A DNA stretch of 19,776 nt, from assembly GCA_023229605.1 (NCBI GenBank), contig JALNYY010000075.1, positions 1 to 19,776 of the forward strand, in the 5' to 3' direction. Under the pieces are notes generated by a model. That model did not search any database. It worked only from the letters and a program-made list of their open reading frames with translations, and was not told the DNA's origin. This DNA comes from Methylobacter sp. (GTDB taxonomy: Bacteria; Pseudomonadota; Gammaproteobacteria; Methylococcales; Methylomonadaceae). Below, in pieces: positions 6,547 through 14,147 of the stretch (the first letter of the stretch is position 1; every line of letters starts with the position of its first letter). The position numbers and the translations under genes are program-made.

Positions 6547-6936
6547 ATGCGCCTGACTGCAAACCCCACCAACACCCACCCGACTGAAATCAAGCTGCAC
6601 CAGGTTTCCAACATTATTGAAATCAGTTTTGACGACGGCAGCGTGTTTAAATTGCCGTGCGAATATCTGCGCGTCTACACCCCGTCGGCGGAAGCGGTTG
6701 GTCACGCGCCCGGACAGGAAGTCCTGCAAGTCGGCAAGGAAGACGTCACCATTAAGGAGATCAAGCCGGTAGGTAATTATGCGATAGCCCCGGTATTTAG
6801 CGACGGCCACAACAGCGGCATTTATACCTGGGATTTGTTGTATAAACTGGGCGCGGAATATCAGACTTTATGGGCTGACTACCTGCATAATCTTGAAGCC
6901 GCCGGATATAAACGCAAACAAACGCTACAAAACTAA
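6547..6936 (+). CDS. DUF971 (gamma-butyrobetaine hydroxylase-like N-terminal domain) protein
   Basis: The 129-residue protein is a single DUF971/GBBH-like N-terminal domain. Family features are TEIKLHQVSNIIEISFDDGS, then LPCEYLRVYTPSAEAVGH, the GQEVLQVGKEDVTIKEI segment, PVGNYAIAPVFSDGH and GIYTWDLLYKLG. In eukaryotes the domain sits in front of dioxygenases; standalone bacterial forms are linked to iron-sulfur or hydroxylase biology only by inference. Here no catalytic domain is attached. Its position between hslU and ubiE is common in gammaproteobacteria and supports orthology. A single cysteine (C38) is visible. The predicted start lacks a strong ribosome site, but the conserved domain begins soon after it. 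The role is unproven. Confidence 0.85.
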   Translation: MRLTANPTNTHPTEIKLHQVSNIIEISFDDGSVFKLPCEYLRVYTPSAEAVGHAPGQEVLQVGKEDVTIKEIKPVGNYAIAPVFSDGHNSGIYTWDLLYKLGAEYQTLWADYLHNLEAAGYKRKQTLQN

Positions 6937-6995
6937 CTTCTTCGCTCCAGGCCCTGCCCGGAACGAGATATACGATCAAACGAACAGGTACAACA

Positions 6996-7739
6996 ATGAG
7001 CAACACCACCCATTTCGGATTTAAGCAAGTAGCCACGGAAGACAAAGTCAATCTGGTGCGCGGCGTATTTGATTCCGTTGCCGGACAATACGACATCATG
7101 AACGACCTGATGTCATTGGGCATCCACCGTATCTGGAAACGCGTTGCCGTGCAGTTAAGCAATGTGCGCAAAGGCGACCAGGTGCTTGACCTGGCCGGCG
7201 GCACCGGCGATTTAACCACGCTGTTCGAAAAACGGGTAGGCAAAGAAGGCCAGGTGGTTTTGGCCGACATTAATTCGGAAATGCTGCGCACCGGACGCAA
7301 CCGGTTGATCGACAAAGGCTTGGTCGGCAACATCCGCTACGCGCAAGTCAATGCCGAATGCCTGCCCTTTGAAGACAATACCTTCGATTGCGTATGCATC
7401 GCCTTCGGCCTGCGTAACGTGACCGACAAGGACGCCGCGTTGCGTTCCATGTACCGCGTACTGAAACCCGGCGGCCGCGTCATCGTGCTGGAATTTTCGC
7501 ACCCGGTCGATAAAATCACCGAGAAGGTCTACGACTTTTATTCGTTCAAGCTGCTGCCCAAGATCGGCAAAATTGTCGCCAAAGATGAAGACAGTTACCG
7601 CTATCTTGCCGAATCGATCCGCATGCACCCCAAACAGGACGAACTGAAAAAAATGATGGAAAACGCAGGATTGGAACGCTGCGAATACTTCAACATGACC
7701 CAGGGCATAGTCGCCGTCCATAGAGGTTATAAAATCTAG
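6996..7739 (+). CDS. ubiE: Bifunctional demethylmenaquinone / 2-methoxy-6-polyprenyl-1,4-benzoquinol methyltransferase UbiE
   Basis: UbiE is the SAM-dependent C-methyltransferase of ubiquinone synthesis (and of menaquinone synthesis where that exists), acting on the polyprenyl benzoquinol at the Ubi complex. The 247-residue length is normal. Motif I of the Rossmann fold, DLAGGTGD, is at residues 65-72. The acidic end of strand 2 is LADINSEML. Family signatures are FDSVAGQYDIMNDLMSLGIHR (positions about 25-45), FGLRNVTD, and the YRVLKPGGRVIVLEFS block. The N-terminal THFGFKQV is also typical. AGG lies nine bases before the ATG. It begins the compact block ubiE-ubiJ-ubiB, with one base between its stop and the ubiJ start. 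Pathway role is firm; whether the cell also makes menaquinone cannot be told here. Confidence 0.97.
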   Translation: MSNTTHFGFKQVATEDKVNLVRGVFDSVAGQYDIMNDLMSLGIHRIWKRVAVQLSNVRKGDQVLDLAGGTGDLTTLFEKRVGKEGQVVLADINSEMLRTGRNRLIDKGLVGNIRYAQVNAECLPFEDNTFDCVCIAFGLRNVTDKDAALRSMYRVLKPGGRVIVLEFSHPVDKITEKVYDFYSFKLLPKIGKIVAKDEDSYRYLAESIRMHPKQDELKKMMENAGLERCEYFNMTQGIVAVHRGYKI

Positions 7740-7740
7740 C

Positions 7741-8355
7741 ATGCCCATCAAGCCATTGCTGATTGGCGCATTGGAAGCTGCGCTTAACCAATATCTTGCC
7801 CTGGATCAGGACAGCGGCTATTTTCTAACGCCGCTGGCAGGCAAGGTCATTGCCGTTACCGTTCAGCCGTTCGGGGAAACCATTTACCTGTGCCCTACGG
7901 CCGATTCCATTCAGTGTATGGATCAGTTCCCTGACCAGCCCGACACCCGCCTGACCGGTTCGGTCTGGGCGCTGGGCTTGATGGGACTGAGCTCAACGCC
8001 GATGCGTTCGGTTTTCTCAGGCGAGGTAAAAATTGAAGGCGATATGCAAACCGGCCGCAAATTCCAGGAACTGTTCGCCAAACTGGACATCGATCTGGAA
8101 GAAAAACTGTCGCAATTCACCGGCGACATCATCGCGCACAAAGTGGCTAATTTTTTCCGCTCCGGTCAAAACTGGAGCAAAGATTCGCTTGAAACCTTCA
8201 GGCTGAATGCCAAAGAATTTTTGCAGGAAGAAACCCGCGATCTGCCGGCGGCTCCCGAAGCGGATATTTTTTACGCCCAGATCGATGAACTGCGCACCGA
8301 TTTTGACCGCCTGCAAAGCAGGGTTGAACGGCTGAAAAATACGCTGCTAAAGTAA
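7741..8355 (+). CDS. ubiJ: Ubiquinone biosynthesis accessory factor UbiJ (SCP2 domain)
   Basis: UbiJ is a non-catalytic protein that binds ubiquinone intermediates through a sterol-carrier (SCP2) domain and acts with UbiK in the soluble Ubi complex. The 204-residue protein has the expected layout: a short N-terminal helix (LIGALEAALNQYLALD), an SCP2 fold over about residues 25-110 (including GKVIAVTVQPFGETIYLCP and FSGEVKIEGD), then a charged helical C-terminus ending in a probable coiled coil (IDELRTDFDRLQSRVERLKN) that in the family contacts UbiK. Sequence divergence is high in this family, so position matters: it lies one base after ubiE and before ubiB, exactly the E. coli order. Confidence 0.93.
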   Translation: MPIKPLLIGALEAALNQYLALDQDSGYFLTPLAGKVIAVTVQPFGETIYLCPTADSIQCMDQFPDQPDTRLTGSVWALGLMGLSSTPMRSVFSGEVKIEGDMQTGRKFQELFAKLDIDLEEKLSQFTGDIIAHKVANFFRSGQNWSKDSLETFRLNAKEFLQEETRDLPAAPEADIFYAQIDELRTDFDRLQSRVERLKNTLLK

Positions 8356-8386
8356 GTAATAAAGCAATTATTCAGCGCAAAAAGAA

Positions 8387-8494
8387 ATGGAACACGGAGA
8401 CACGGATGAGACGGATTTTAAAAGCAGCGGCAAGTTCGTTATACGCTTTTAAATCAGTGTTTATCCGTCTAAATCCGTGTCATCCGTGTTCCAT
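8387..8494. repeat. Long imperfect inverted repeat (CACGGA family) between ubiJ and ubiB
   Basis: The segment begins ATGGAACACGGAGACACGGA and ends in its near complement, CCGTGTCATCCGTGTTCCAT. The arms of about 45 bases pair along nearly their whole length with a few one- or two-base slips, including the inner TTTTAAAAGC / GCTTTTAAA pairing. The middle of about 15 bases is unpaired. It codes for nothing. A half copy of the left arm recurs at 16996-17036. A mobile palindrome or an mRNA-end hairpin are both possible; no target-site duplication is evident. Confidence 0.85.
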
Positions 8495-8534
8495 TATTAA
8501 ACGCTAACTAATTTCTACAAACATAAGGTACTTC

Positions 8535-10085
8535 GTGATCCGCCCTAAATTATTATTGCGCCTGATCCATATCAACTGGGTTTTGGTCTTTCACGGCCTG
8601 GACGAAATCGTTTTAAAAACCCATTTATTCCGGCCTGTCCGTTATTTGGCGGTTTTCTCTCCCAACTTCTGGCTTAGAAACTCATCGGAATCGCGCGGCA
8701 TCAGAATCCGGCGCGCACTGGAAGATCTAGGGCCTATTTATGTCAAATTCGGCCAAGCCTTATCCACCCGTAAAGATCTGTTGCCCGAGGACATTGCCGA
8801 CGAGCTGGTCAAGCTGCAAGACCGCGTCCCGCCGTTCGGCAATGAAATTGCCCGCGGTATTATTGAAAAAGAACTCGGCATGTCCATCAGCGATGCGTTT
8901 GCAGAGTTCGACGCAGAACCGCTGGCCTCGGCGTCGGTCGCACAGGTTCATACCGCCGTCCTGCACAGCGGCGAAAGCGTCGTCGTCAAAGTGCTGCGCC
9001 CCGACATAGAAAGCCGTATCCGCTCGGACATAGGCCTGCTCTATGAACTGGCCCGTTTTGCCGAGCGCTTCTGGTCCGACGCAAGAAGATTGCGCCCTGT
9101 CGATGTCGTTGCCGAATTTGAACGCACCACGCTGGACGAGCTCGACCTGGTCAGGGAAGCCGCCAATGCCGCCAAATTGCGCCGCAATTTCGAAAACTCC
9201 GACATCATCTACATACCGGAAATCCACTGGCCGTTAACCCGCCAAAAAGTCATGGTTATGGAACGCATCCACGGCATACCGGTCGGCGAAATCGACCAGC
9301 TCAGAGCGGGCGGCGCTGATTTTAAATTGCTGGCCGAACGCGGCGTGGAAATCTTTTTCACCCAGGTGTTCAGGGATAATTTTTTTCATGCCGACATGCA
9401 TCCCGGCAATATTTTCGTCGATCTGCCGGCCAAATATATCGCCGTCGATTTCGGCATCGTCGGCACCCTGTCCTTGTCCGACCAGCACTATCTGGCCGAA
9501 AATTTCCTGGCTTTTTTCAATCGCGATTACCGCAAAGTGGCCGAGATGCATGTCGAATCCGGTTGGGTTTCCGGATCGACCCGGATAGAAGAGTTTGAAT
9601 CCGCGATACGCAGCGTTTGCGAACCGATCTTCGAAAAACCGCTGAAAGACATTTCCTTCGGCCAATTGCTGCTGCGTTTATTCCAGACTGCGCGCCGTTT
9701 CGATATGCACGTCCAGCCGCAACTGGTGCTGCTGCAAAAAACCCTGCTCAATATCGAGGGTCTGGGACGCCAGCTTTACCCCGATCTGGACTTGTGGCAG
9801 ACCGCCAAGCCGTTCCTTGAAAAATGGTTTCATCAGCGCGTCGGCCCTAAAGCCAAAATCGACCGGATCATCAAACAGTTCCCCGACTTTGCCGAGCAAT
9901 TCCCCGAGATTCCGTCGCTGATTTACAAAGCGCTGGACAATGCCGCCCACGCCAAGCACCATGCTGAAATGCAGAACAAGGAATTAATGTTGTTGCGCAG
10001 GCAAATGGCCAGAAACCACCGCAGAACGGTCTGGGCCATGCTGCTCAGCGCGGCGGTCATCAGCGCGGCGATATTGTTTCAATAA
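8535..10085 (+). CDS. ubiB: UbiB, ubiquinone biosynthesis kinase-like ATPase (ABC1/ADCK family)
   Basis: UbiB is the membrane-anchored atypical protein-kinase-like ATPase needed for ubiquinone synthesis. Family members are ATPases thought to extract or present lipid intermediates rather than kinases. The 516-residue protein shows KFGQ of the KxGQ motif at residues 71-74, the Ala-rich nucleotide loop ASASVAQVH at 131-139, the ATP-binding lysine K152 (VVVKVLRP), the HADMHPGN catalytic loop at 285-292 and DFG at 305-307. The last 25 residues are hydrophobic (MLLSAAVISAAILF), the expected C-terminal membrane anchor. The start is a GTG at 8535 with AAGG eight bases before it; MIRPKLLLRLIHINWV fits the family N-terminus. 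Unusually, 179 bp containing a long hairpin repeat separate it from ubiJ, so its expression may be partly uncoupled. Confidence 0.97.
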   Translation: MIRPKLLLRLIHINWVLVFHGLDEIVLKTHLFRPVRYLAVFSPNFWLRNSSESRGIRIRRALEDLGPIYVKFGQALSTRKDLLPEDIADELVKLQDRVPPFGNEIARGIIEKELGMSISDAFAEFDAEPLASASVAQVHTAVLHSGESVVVKVLRPDIESRIRSDIGLLYELARFAERFWSDARRLRPVDVVAEFERTTLDELDLVREAANAAKLRRNFENSDIIYIPEIHWPLTRQKVMVMERIHGIPVGEIDQLRAGGADFKLLAERGVEIFFTQVFRDNFFHADMHPGNIFVDLPAKYIAVDFGIVGTLSLSDQHYLAENFLAFFNRDYRKVAEMHVESGWVSGSTRIEEFESAIRSVCEPIFEKPLKDISFGQLLLRLFQTARRFDMHVQPQLVLLQKTLLNIEGLGRQLYPDLDLWQTAKPFLEKWFHQRVGPKAKIDRIIKQFPDFAEQFPEIPSLIYKALDNAAHAKHHAEMQNKELMLLRRQMARNHRRTVWAMLLSAAVISAAILFQ

Positions 10086-10179
10086 AGACAGCAAAATAGA
10101 ACTCGGATAGCCTAAAAAAATGCTTTATGGTCAACTGAAACCGTAACAATCAAAACAAATACACTTGCTTTATTCTTTA

Positions 10180-10191
10180 TTTTGTACAAAA
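10180..10191. promoter_or_regulatory. Perfect 12-bp palindrome, candidate operator upstream of the ATPase gene
   Basis: TTTTGTACAAAA is a perfect 12-bp palindrome located 40-51 bases before the ATPase ATG, in an AT-rich leader. Nearby TTACGA (10193-10198) and TATATC (10216-10221) are 17 bp apart and could be a weak promoter, which would place the palindrome just upstream of the -35. An operator role is inferred from position and symmetry only. Confidence 0.3.
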
Positions 10192-10230
10192 CTTACGAAA
10201 TACGACTCTATTATTTATATCTATACCATT

Positions 10231-11502
10231 ATGCTATTGCAATTTAGCGTTAACAATTTTCGTTCCATTAAAGACACCATCACTTTTAGCATGAACACCG
10301 CTTCAAATGGAGTGAGTAAACATAGCTTTCAAATAAGAGATTGCAACTTACTAAATAGTGCAGTGATATACGGTGCAAATGCCAGCGGTAAAAGTAATGT
10401 TTTAAAAGCCATGGGCTTCATGCGAAATTTGGTTTTAAACAAACCTAAAATTACCCAATCAACTGACGATTTACCGCATCAACCTTTTCGTTTAAATACC
10501 GAAACGGAGCAGGCTTCCAGTTATTTTGAAATCGTGTTTTTCTTAGAGGATGTCAAATATCGCTACGGCTTTGAAGCCGACAATACAACTGTCTACGCTG
10601 AATGGCTTTATAGCGATGAAAAAAGCAAGGAATCTCGATTATTTGAGCGCGATAACGAGCAGAATATTCATTATGTTAATAAGCAAAAATTTAAAGAAGG
10701 CGTAGGACTAAAAGTCCTCGACAATCATTTGTTTATTTGGAAGTGCGACCAGAATAACGGCGATATTTCAAAAAAAATCCTGCAATGGTTTAATAATTTT
10801 AATTTAATTAATGGGTTGGAAAACGAAGGTTATTTACATATTGCTTTAAAGCAAATGGAAAATACCGATGCTAAGTCTGAGTTGCTTAAATTGGTTAAAA
10901 TTGCCGATTTGGGAATCGACGAAATAGAAATTGAAGAAAATGATGTCCCTCAAGATATTATTAAAAACCTGCCTATTCCTGAAGAATTAAAGCAAAAAAT
11001 GCTCGACGATGGCGGTGTAACTACAGTTGGATTACAAACCCGTCATAAAAAGTTTAGCTCTAAAAATCAACCAATAGGTACAGTTTTATTTAAGTTAAAT
11101 GAGGATGAATCACAAGGCACACAAAAATTCTTCGCACTTTCCGCCCCAATTTTGGATACGTTAGATAAAGGAAAGGTGTTATTAATTGATGAACTTGATG
11201 CAAGTCTGCATCCGATGCTAACTGAATGCTTTATCAAGCTCTTTAATAATAAAGAACTGAATAAACAAAATGCCCAACTGATTTTCGTCACTCACGATAT
11301 TCACTTGTTATCAGTTCCAGAGCTTTTTGAACGCGATCAAATTTGGTTTACTGAAAAAGATCAATATGGTAGCTCTAAGCTTTATTCGTTACTTGAGTTT
11401 AGGAAAAACCATAAAGGTAAAGATGTCAGGGCAACTGACAATTTAGAAAAGCATTATCTACAAGGACGATACGGTGCCGTGCCTTATATAGGTGAGATGT
11501 AA
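10231..11502 (+). CDS. AAA family ATPase (AAA_15/AAA_21, RloA/AbiLi-like) of a two-gene defence cassette
   Basis: The 423-residue protein starts MLLQFSVNNFRSIKD, the typical opening of SMC/RecF-like defence ATPases. Walker A GANASGKS is at residues 48-55. An ABC-signature-like ESQGTQKFFALS segment precedes Walker B (LLIDELDASLHP, D320 and E321). A switch histidine follows in FVTHDIHLL (H355). The central region (about 150-290) is a variable helical insert. No nuclease domain is fused; instead the next gene, overlapping by one base (TAATG), encodes a RloB protein. This ATPase plus RloB arrangement is that of AbiL/RloAB abortive-infection systems. A TTG further upstream (10165) would add 22 residues that do not fit the family, so I chose the ATG at 10231. 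The DNA is far more AT-rich than flanking ubiB and pgk, suggesting horizontal transfer. Confidence 0.88.
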   Translation: MLLQFSVNNFRSIKDTITFSMNTASNGVSKHSFQIRDCNLLNSAVIYGANASGKSNVLKAMGFMRNLVLNKPKITQSTDDLPHQPFRLNTETEQASSYFEIVFFLEDVKYRYGFEADNTTVYAEWLYSDEKSKESRLFERDNEQNIHYVNKQKFKEGVGLKVLDNHLFIWKCDQNNGDISKKILQWFNNFNLINGLENEGYLHIALKQMENTDAKSELLKLVKIADLGIDEIEIEENDVPQDIIKNLPIPEELKQKMLDDGGVTTVGLQTRHKKFSSKNQPIGTVLFKLNEDESQGTQKFFALSAPILDTLDKGKVLLIDELDASLHPMLTECFIKLFNNKELNKQNAQLIFVTHDIHLLSVPELFERDQIWFTEKDQYGSSKLYSLLEFRKNHKGKDVRATDNLEKHYLQGRYGAVPYIGEM

Positions 11503-12203
11503 TGTCAAGGCGACAAGGTGCAGAAGGTTTTATAAGACCCAAAAAAACAAGCAAACAGGAGAAAACAACCCAAAGAACACAAGATAGCCAAGATGAACGC
11601 AGTATGCTTCTTATCGCTTGTGAAGACAGCGTATCAGCACCTTTATATTTCCGCGCTATTTTTAACGACCTAAAAAATAATCATGCTATTGCGGCATCAT
11701 CGCTGGTTATTGCTAAACATAAACACACTGATCCTGATGGAGTTTTAGATGACTTGCTTGATCATCCCAACTACCAAGACTTTGATCATCAATGGATAGC
11801 AATTGACCGTGACGTGGAAAGAACCAATGGCGGCGGACATACTTTGGATAACTTTAACCAAGCTATAGCAAGAGCTAGGGGTAAAAATATTAAAGTTGCT
11901 TATTCCAACCCTTGCTTTGAAATCTGGTATTTATTGCATTTCAACTACAGAGATACGGCCATTGATAGGGATGAGCTTGTAAAACAGTTAGAACATAAGT
12001 ATCAATACAAAAAGAATGAGTTATTTACCCTAAATCAAGATCAGCAGAAGACTGCAATCAAAAATGCCACTCGTCTAATTCAATCATGGATTGATACTCA
12101 TGACACCACAAAACCGGCAACGGATAATCCGAGCACAACTGTGCATGATTTAGTTACGCTATTGAATGGATTTAAAAAAGATCCAGCGCAACAACCCGAA
12201 TAA
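11502..12203 (+). CDS. RloB/AbiLii-family protein, Toprim-like, partner of the upstream ATPase
   Basis: The 233-residue protein has the RloB hallmarks. A basic N-terminal tail (about residues 1-33, rich in Lys, Arg, Gln) precedes a strand MLLIACED with E41. An acidic DRD pair (D102, D104) ends a strand in QWIAIDRDVE. The family signature SNPCFEIWYLLHF is at 135-147. The E plus DxD layout is that of Toprim metal-binding folds, so a nuclease-like activity is plausible but not shown. Usual RloB proteins read CEGxxTExxYF near E41; here it is CEDSVSAPLYF, so the second acidic residue is missing. Its ATG shares a base with the ATPase stop codon, implying translational coupling and a joint complex. 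It shares the AT-rich composition of its partner and ends 81 bp before the thioredoxin-like gene. Confidence 0.85.
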   Translation: MSRRQGAEGFIRPKKTSKQEKTTQRTQDSQDERSMLLIACEDSVSAPLYFRAIFNDLKNNHAIAASSLVIAKHKHTDPDGVLDDLLDHPNYQDFDHQWIAIDRDVERTNGGGHTLDNFNQAIARARGKNIKVAYSNPCFEIWYLLHFNYRDTAIDRDELVKQLEHKYQYKKNELFTLNQDQQKTAIKNATRLIQSWIDTHDTTKPATDNPSTTVHDLVTLLNGFKKDPAQQPE

Positions 12204-12284
12204 GTTTGTTTAAGCGGCAATAGGAACAGGTGTTTCCGACACACTCCGCTATCTTTTCATAATATTTCTACAGCAGGTATAAAA

Positions 12285-12842
12285 ATGGTAACACTCGAAA
12301 CACCGATCTGTGATTTCGGCAAAAAAGCCATCGATTTCGAGTTGCCCGGCGTTGACGAGCGCATATGGTCTCTGCAACAGTGCATGGGCGAAAAAGGCCT
12401 GTTGGTGATGTTCATCTGCAATCATTGTCCGTATGTCAAAGCCGTGCAGGACCGGATAGTCAGGGATGCGCGGGAGCTTAAAGCGCTGGGGATTGAAACG
12501 GTAGCCATCATGCCCAATGATACTGTTGAATACCCTGCCGATTCTTTCGACAATATGAAAAAGCTGTCCGAGCAGTTAGGTTTCAGTTTTCCTTATTTGC
12601 TTGACGAAACGCAGCAGGTCGCCAAGGCTTACGGCGCTATCTGTACGCCGGATTTTTTTGGCTATAATGCCGACTACGAACTGCAATACCGCGGACGTCT
12701 GGATGCCAGCCGTAAGGAAACCGCGCCGGAAGGCGCCAAACGGGAATTATTCGAGGCGATGAAGCTGATTGCAGAAACCGGCCACGGCCCCAAAGAGCAA
12801 ATCAACAGCATCGGTTGTTCGATCAAATGGAAACAAGATTAA
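12285..12842 (+). CDS. Thioredoxin-family / AhpC-TSA-like redox protein
   Basis: The 185-residue cytoplasmic protein (no signal peptide) has a thioredoxin fold of the peroxiredoxin-like/ResA-like type often labelled thioredoxin family protein. The redox motif is CNHC (C45 and C48) in MFICNHCPYVKAVQ, followed by a strand GIETVAIMPND and helix, and the cis-proline loop ICTPDFFGYN. In the family, this CxxC near the end of the first strand could form a disulfide. C-terminal residues SIGCSIKWK are also conserved among close relatives. Substrate is unknown; peroxidase activity is not assured because the classic PxxxTxxC peroxiredoxin motif is absent. AGCAGG lies eight bases before the ATG. It is followed by pgk 41 bp later in the same direction and may share its transcript. 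Confidence 0.85.
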   Translation: MVTLETPICDFGKKAIDFELPGVDERIWSLQQCMGEKGLLVMFICNHCPYVKAVQDRIVRDARELKALGIETVAIMPNDTVEYPADSFDNMKKLSEQLGFSFPYLLDETQQVAKAYGAICTPDFFGYNADYELQYRGRLDASRKETAPEGAKRELFEAMKLIAETGHGPKEQINSIGCSIKWKQD

Positions 12843-12883
12843 TCCTAAACCCAACGTTTTAACCAACACAATGAGAGCGAAAT

Positions 12884-14053
12884 ATGTCAATTAAGAGAAT
12901 GGTAGATCTGGACTTGTCAGGCAAACGGGTGTTAATCCGTCAGGATCTGAACGTACCGGTAAAAAACGGCAAAGTGACCAGCGACATTCGTATCCAGGCC
13001 AGCGTACCGACTATTGAAAAAGCGCTGGCTGCGGGCGCGGCGGTCATGCTGATGTCACATCTGGGCCGCCCGGTCGAAGGCCAGTACGACGAAGAGTCTT
13101 CGTTGAAACCGGTCGCCGAGCGTTTATCCGAATTGCTCGGCAAGCCGGTCAGATTGGAAAAGGACTGGATCGACGGCATCACCATAGCACCGGGCGAAGT
13201 CGTGCTGTGCGAAAACGTGCGCTTTAACGCCGGCGAAGGCAAAAACGACGATACGCTGGGCAAGAAAATGGCCGCTCTTTGCGACGTATTTGTGATGGAT
13301 GCTTTCGGCACCGCGCACCGGGCGCAGTCATCGACCCACAGCGTGGCTAAATTTGCGCCGATTGCCTGCGCGGGGCCTTTATTGTCCAGCGAATTGGACG
13401 CACTGGGCAAAGCCCTGGAAACTCCGGCCAAACCGCTGGTCGCAATTGTTGGCGGCTCTAAGGTATCGACTAAATTGACGGTGCTAAAGTCGCTATCGGA
13501 AAAAGTCGACCAGTTGATCGTCGGCGGCGGCATTGCCAACACCTTTATTGCGGCAGCCGGTTTCCCGGTCGGCAAATCGCTGTATGAAGCCGATCTGCTT
13601 GATGAAGCCAAGCGACTGATGGCAGCTGCCAAAAGCAACGGCTCCGACATCCCCGTACCTGTCGACGTGGTTTGCGCCAAGGAATTTTCAGAAACCGCTG
13701 TAGCTACCGTTAAAAAAGTCGCCGATGTCGAAGACGATGACATGATTATGGATATAGGACCGGAAACCGCAAAACAGTATGCCGAGATATTAAAAACCGC
13801 CGGAACCATCGTCTGGAACGGCCCGGTCGGCGTATTTGAATTCGACCAGTTCGGCGAAGGCACCAAGGCCCTTGCGACTGCAATTGCCGAAAGCAAGGCT
13901 TTCTCGATTGCAGGCGGCGGCGATACCTTGGCGGCTATAGACAAATACGGCATTAACGATGACGTATCTTACACATCGACCGGCGGCGGCGCTTTCCTTG
14001 AATTTCTTGAAGGCAAAGAACTTCCGGCTGTTTCTGTGTTAAAATCGCGATAA
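12884..14053 (+). CDS. pgk: Phosphoglycerate kinase
   Basis: Pgk transfers phosphate between 1,3-bisphosphoglycerate and ADP in glycolysis, gluconeogenesis and the Calvin cycle. The 389-residue protein is full length (E. coli 387). Substrate-binding residues are in RQDLNVP at 19-25 and MSHLGRP near 56-62. GGSKVSTK at 190-197 and the ATP site GGGDT at 344-348 are intact, as is WNGPVGVFEF before it. A GAGAG tract precedes the ATG. The usual neighbours gap, tkt, pyk or fba are absent: here it follows a thioredoxin-like gene and is followed, after a palindromic repeat, by rpoZ. Its GC-rich housekeeping codon use contrasts sharply with the defence cassette 0.7 kb upstream. Confidence 0.98.
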   Translation: MSIKRMVDLDLSGKRVLIRQDLNVPVKNGKVTSDIRIQASVPTIEKALAAGAAVMLMSHLGRPVEGQYDEESSLKPVAERLSELLGKPVRLEKDWIDGITIAPGEVVLCENVRFNAGEGKNDDTLGKKMAALCDVFVMDAFGTAHRAQSSTHSVAKFAPIACAGPLLSSELDALGKALETPAKPLVAIVGGSKVSTKLTVLKSLSEKVDQLIVGGGIANTFIAAAGFPVGKSLYEADLLDEAKRLMAAAKSNGSDIPVPVDVVCAKEFSETAVATVKKVADVEDDDMIMDIGPETAKQYAEILKTAGTIVWNGPVGVFEFDQFGEGTKALATAIAESKAFSIAGGGDTLAAIDKYGINDDVSYTSTGGGAFLEFLEGKELPAVSVLKSR

Positions 14054-14056
14054 CAA

Positions 14057-14126
14057 GTTAGGCGAAGGGCGAAGGGCAAAAGGCGAAAAAGCCTTTCACC
14101 CTTCGCCTTTTGCCTTTTGCCTTAAC
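14057..14126. repeat. Heptad GGCRAAR inverted repeat between pgk and rpoZ
   Basis: The left half is four head-to-tail heptads of the type GGCRAAR (GGCGAAG, GGCGAAG, GGCAAAA, GGCGAAA). The right half carries the same kind of heptads on the other strand, so the 70-bp element folds into a hairpin with G-T wobbles and some A-C mismatches, bounded by GTTA/TAAC. It starts three bases after the pgk stop. It could act as an mRNA-end stem-loop, but there is no clean T tract. A related element is at 17037-17090. Confidence 0.8.
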
Positions 14127-14147
14127 TACAACGCATCAGGATTAAAA

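Noticed and set aside
10165..10230. N-terminal extension of the defence ATPase from a TTG codon
   Set aside because: The added residues do not resemble the family, and MLLQFSVNNFRSIK at 10231 is the normal start of this ATPase type.
10086..12284. Transposon boundaries around the defence cassette
   Set aside because: I found no terminal inverted repeats, direct repeats or transposase at either edge; transfer is suggested only by composition and gene content.
12940..13953. Long minus-strand open frame opposite pgk
   Set aside because: Low-complexity antisense shadow; pgk on the other strand is unambiguous.
14057..14126. Possible CRISPR or tandem array
   Set aside because: Units are 7 bp, contiguous and inverted in the second half, with no spacers; it is a palindromic repeat.
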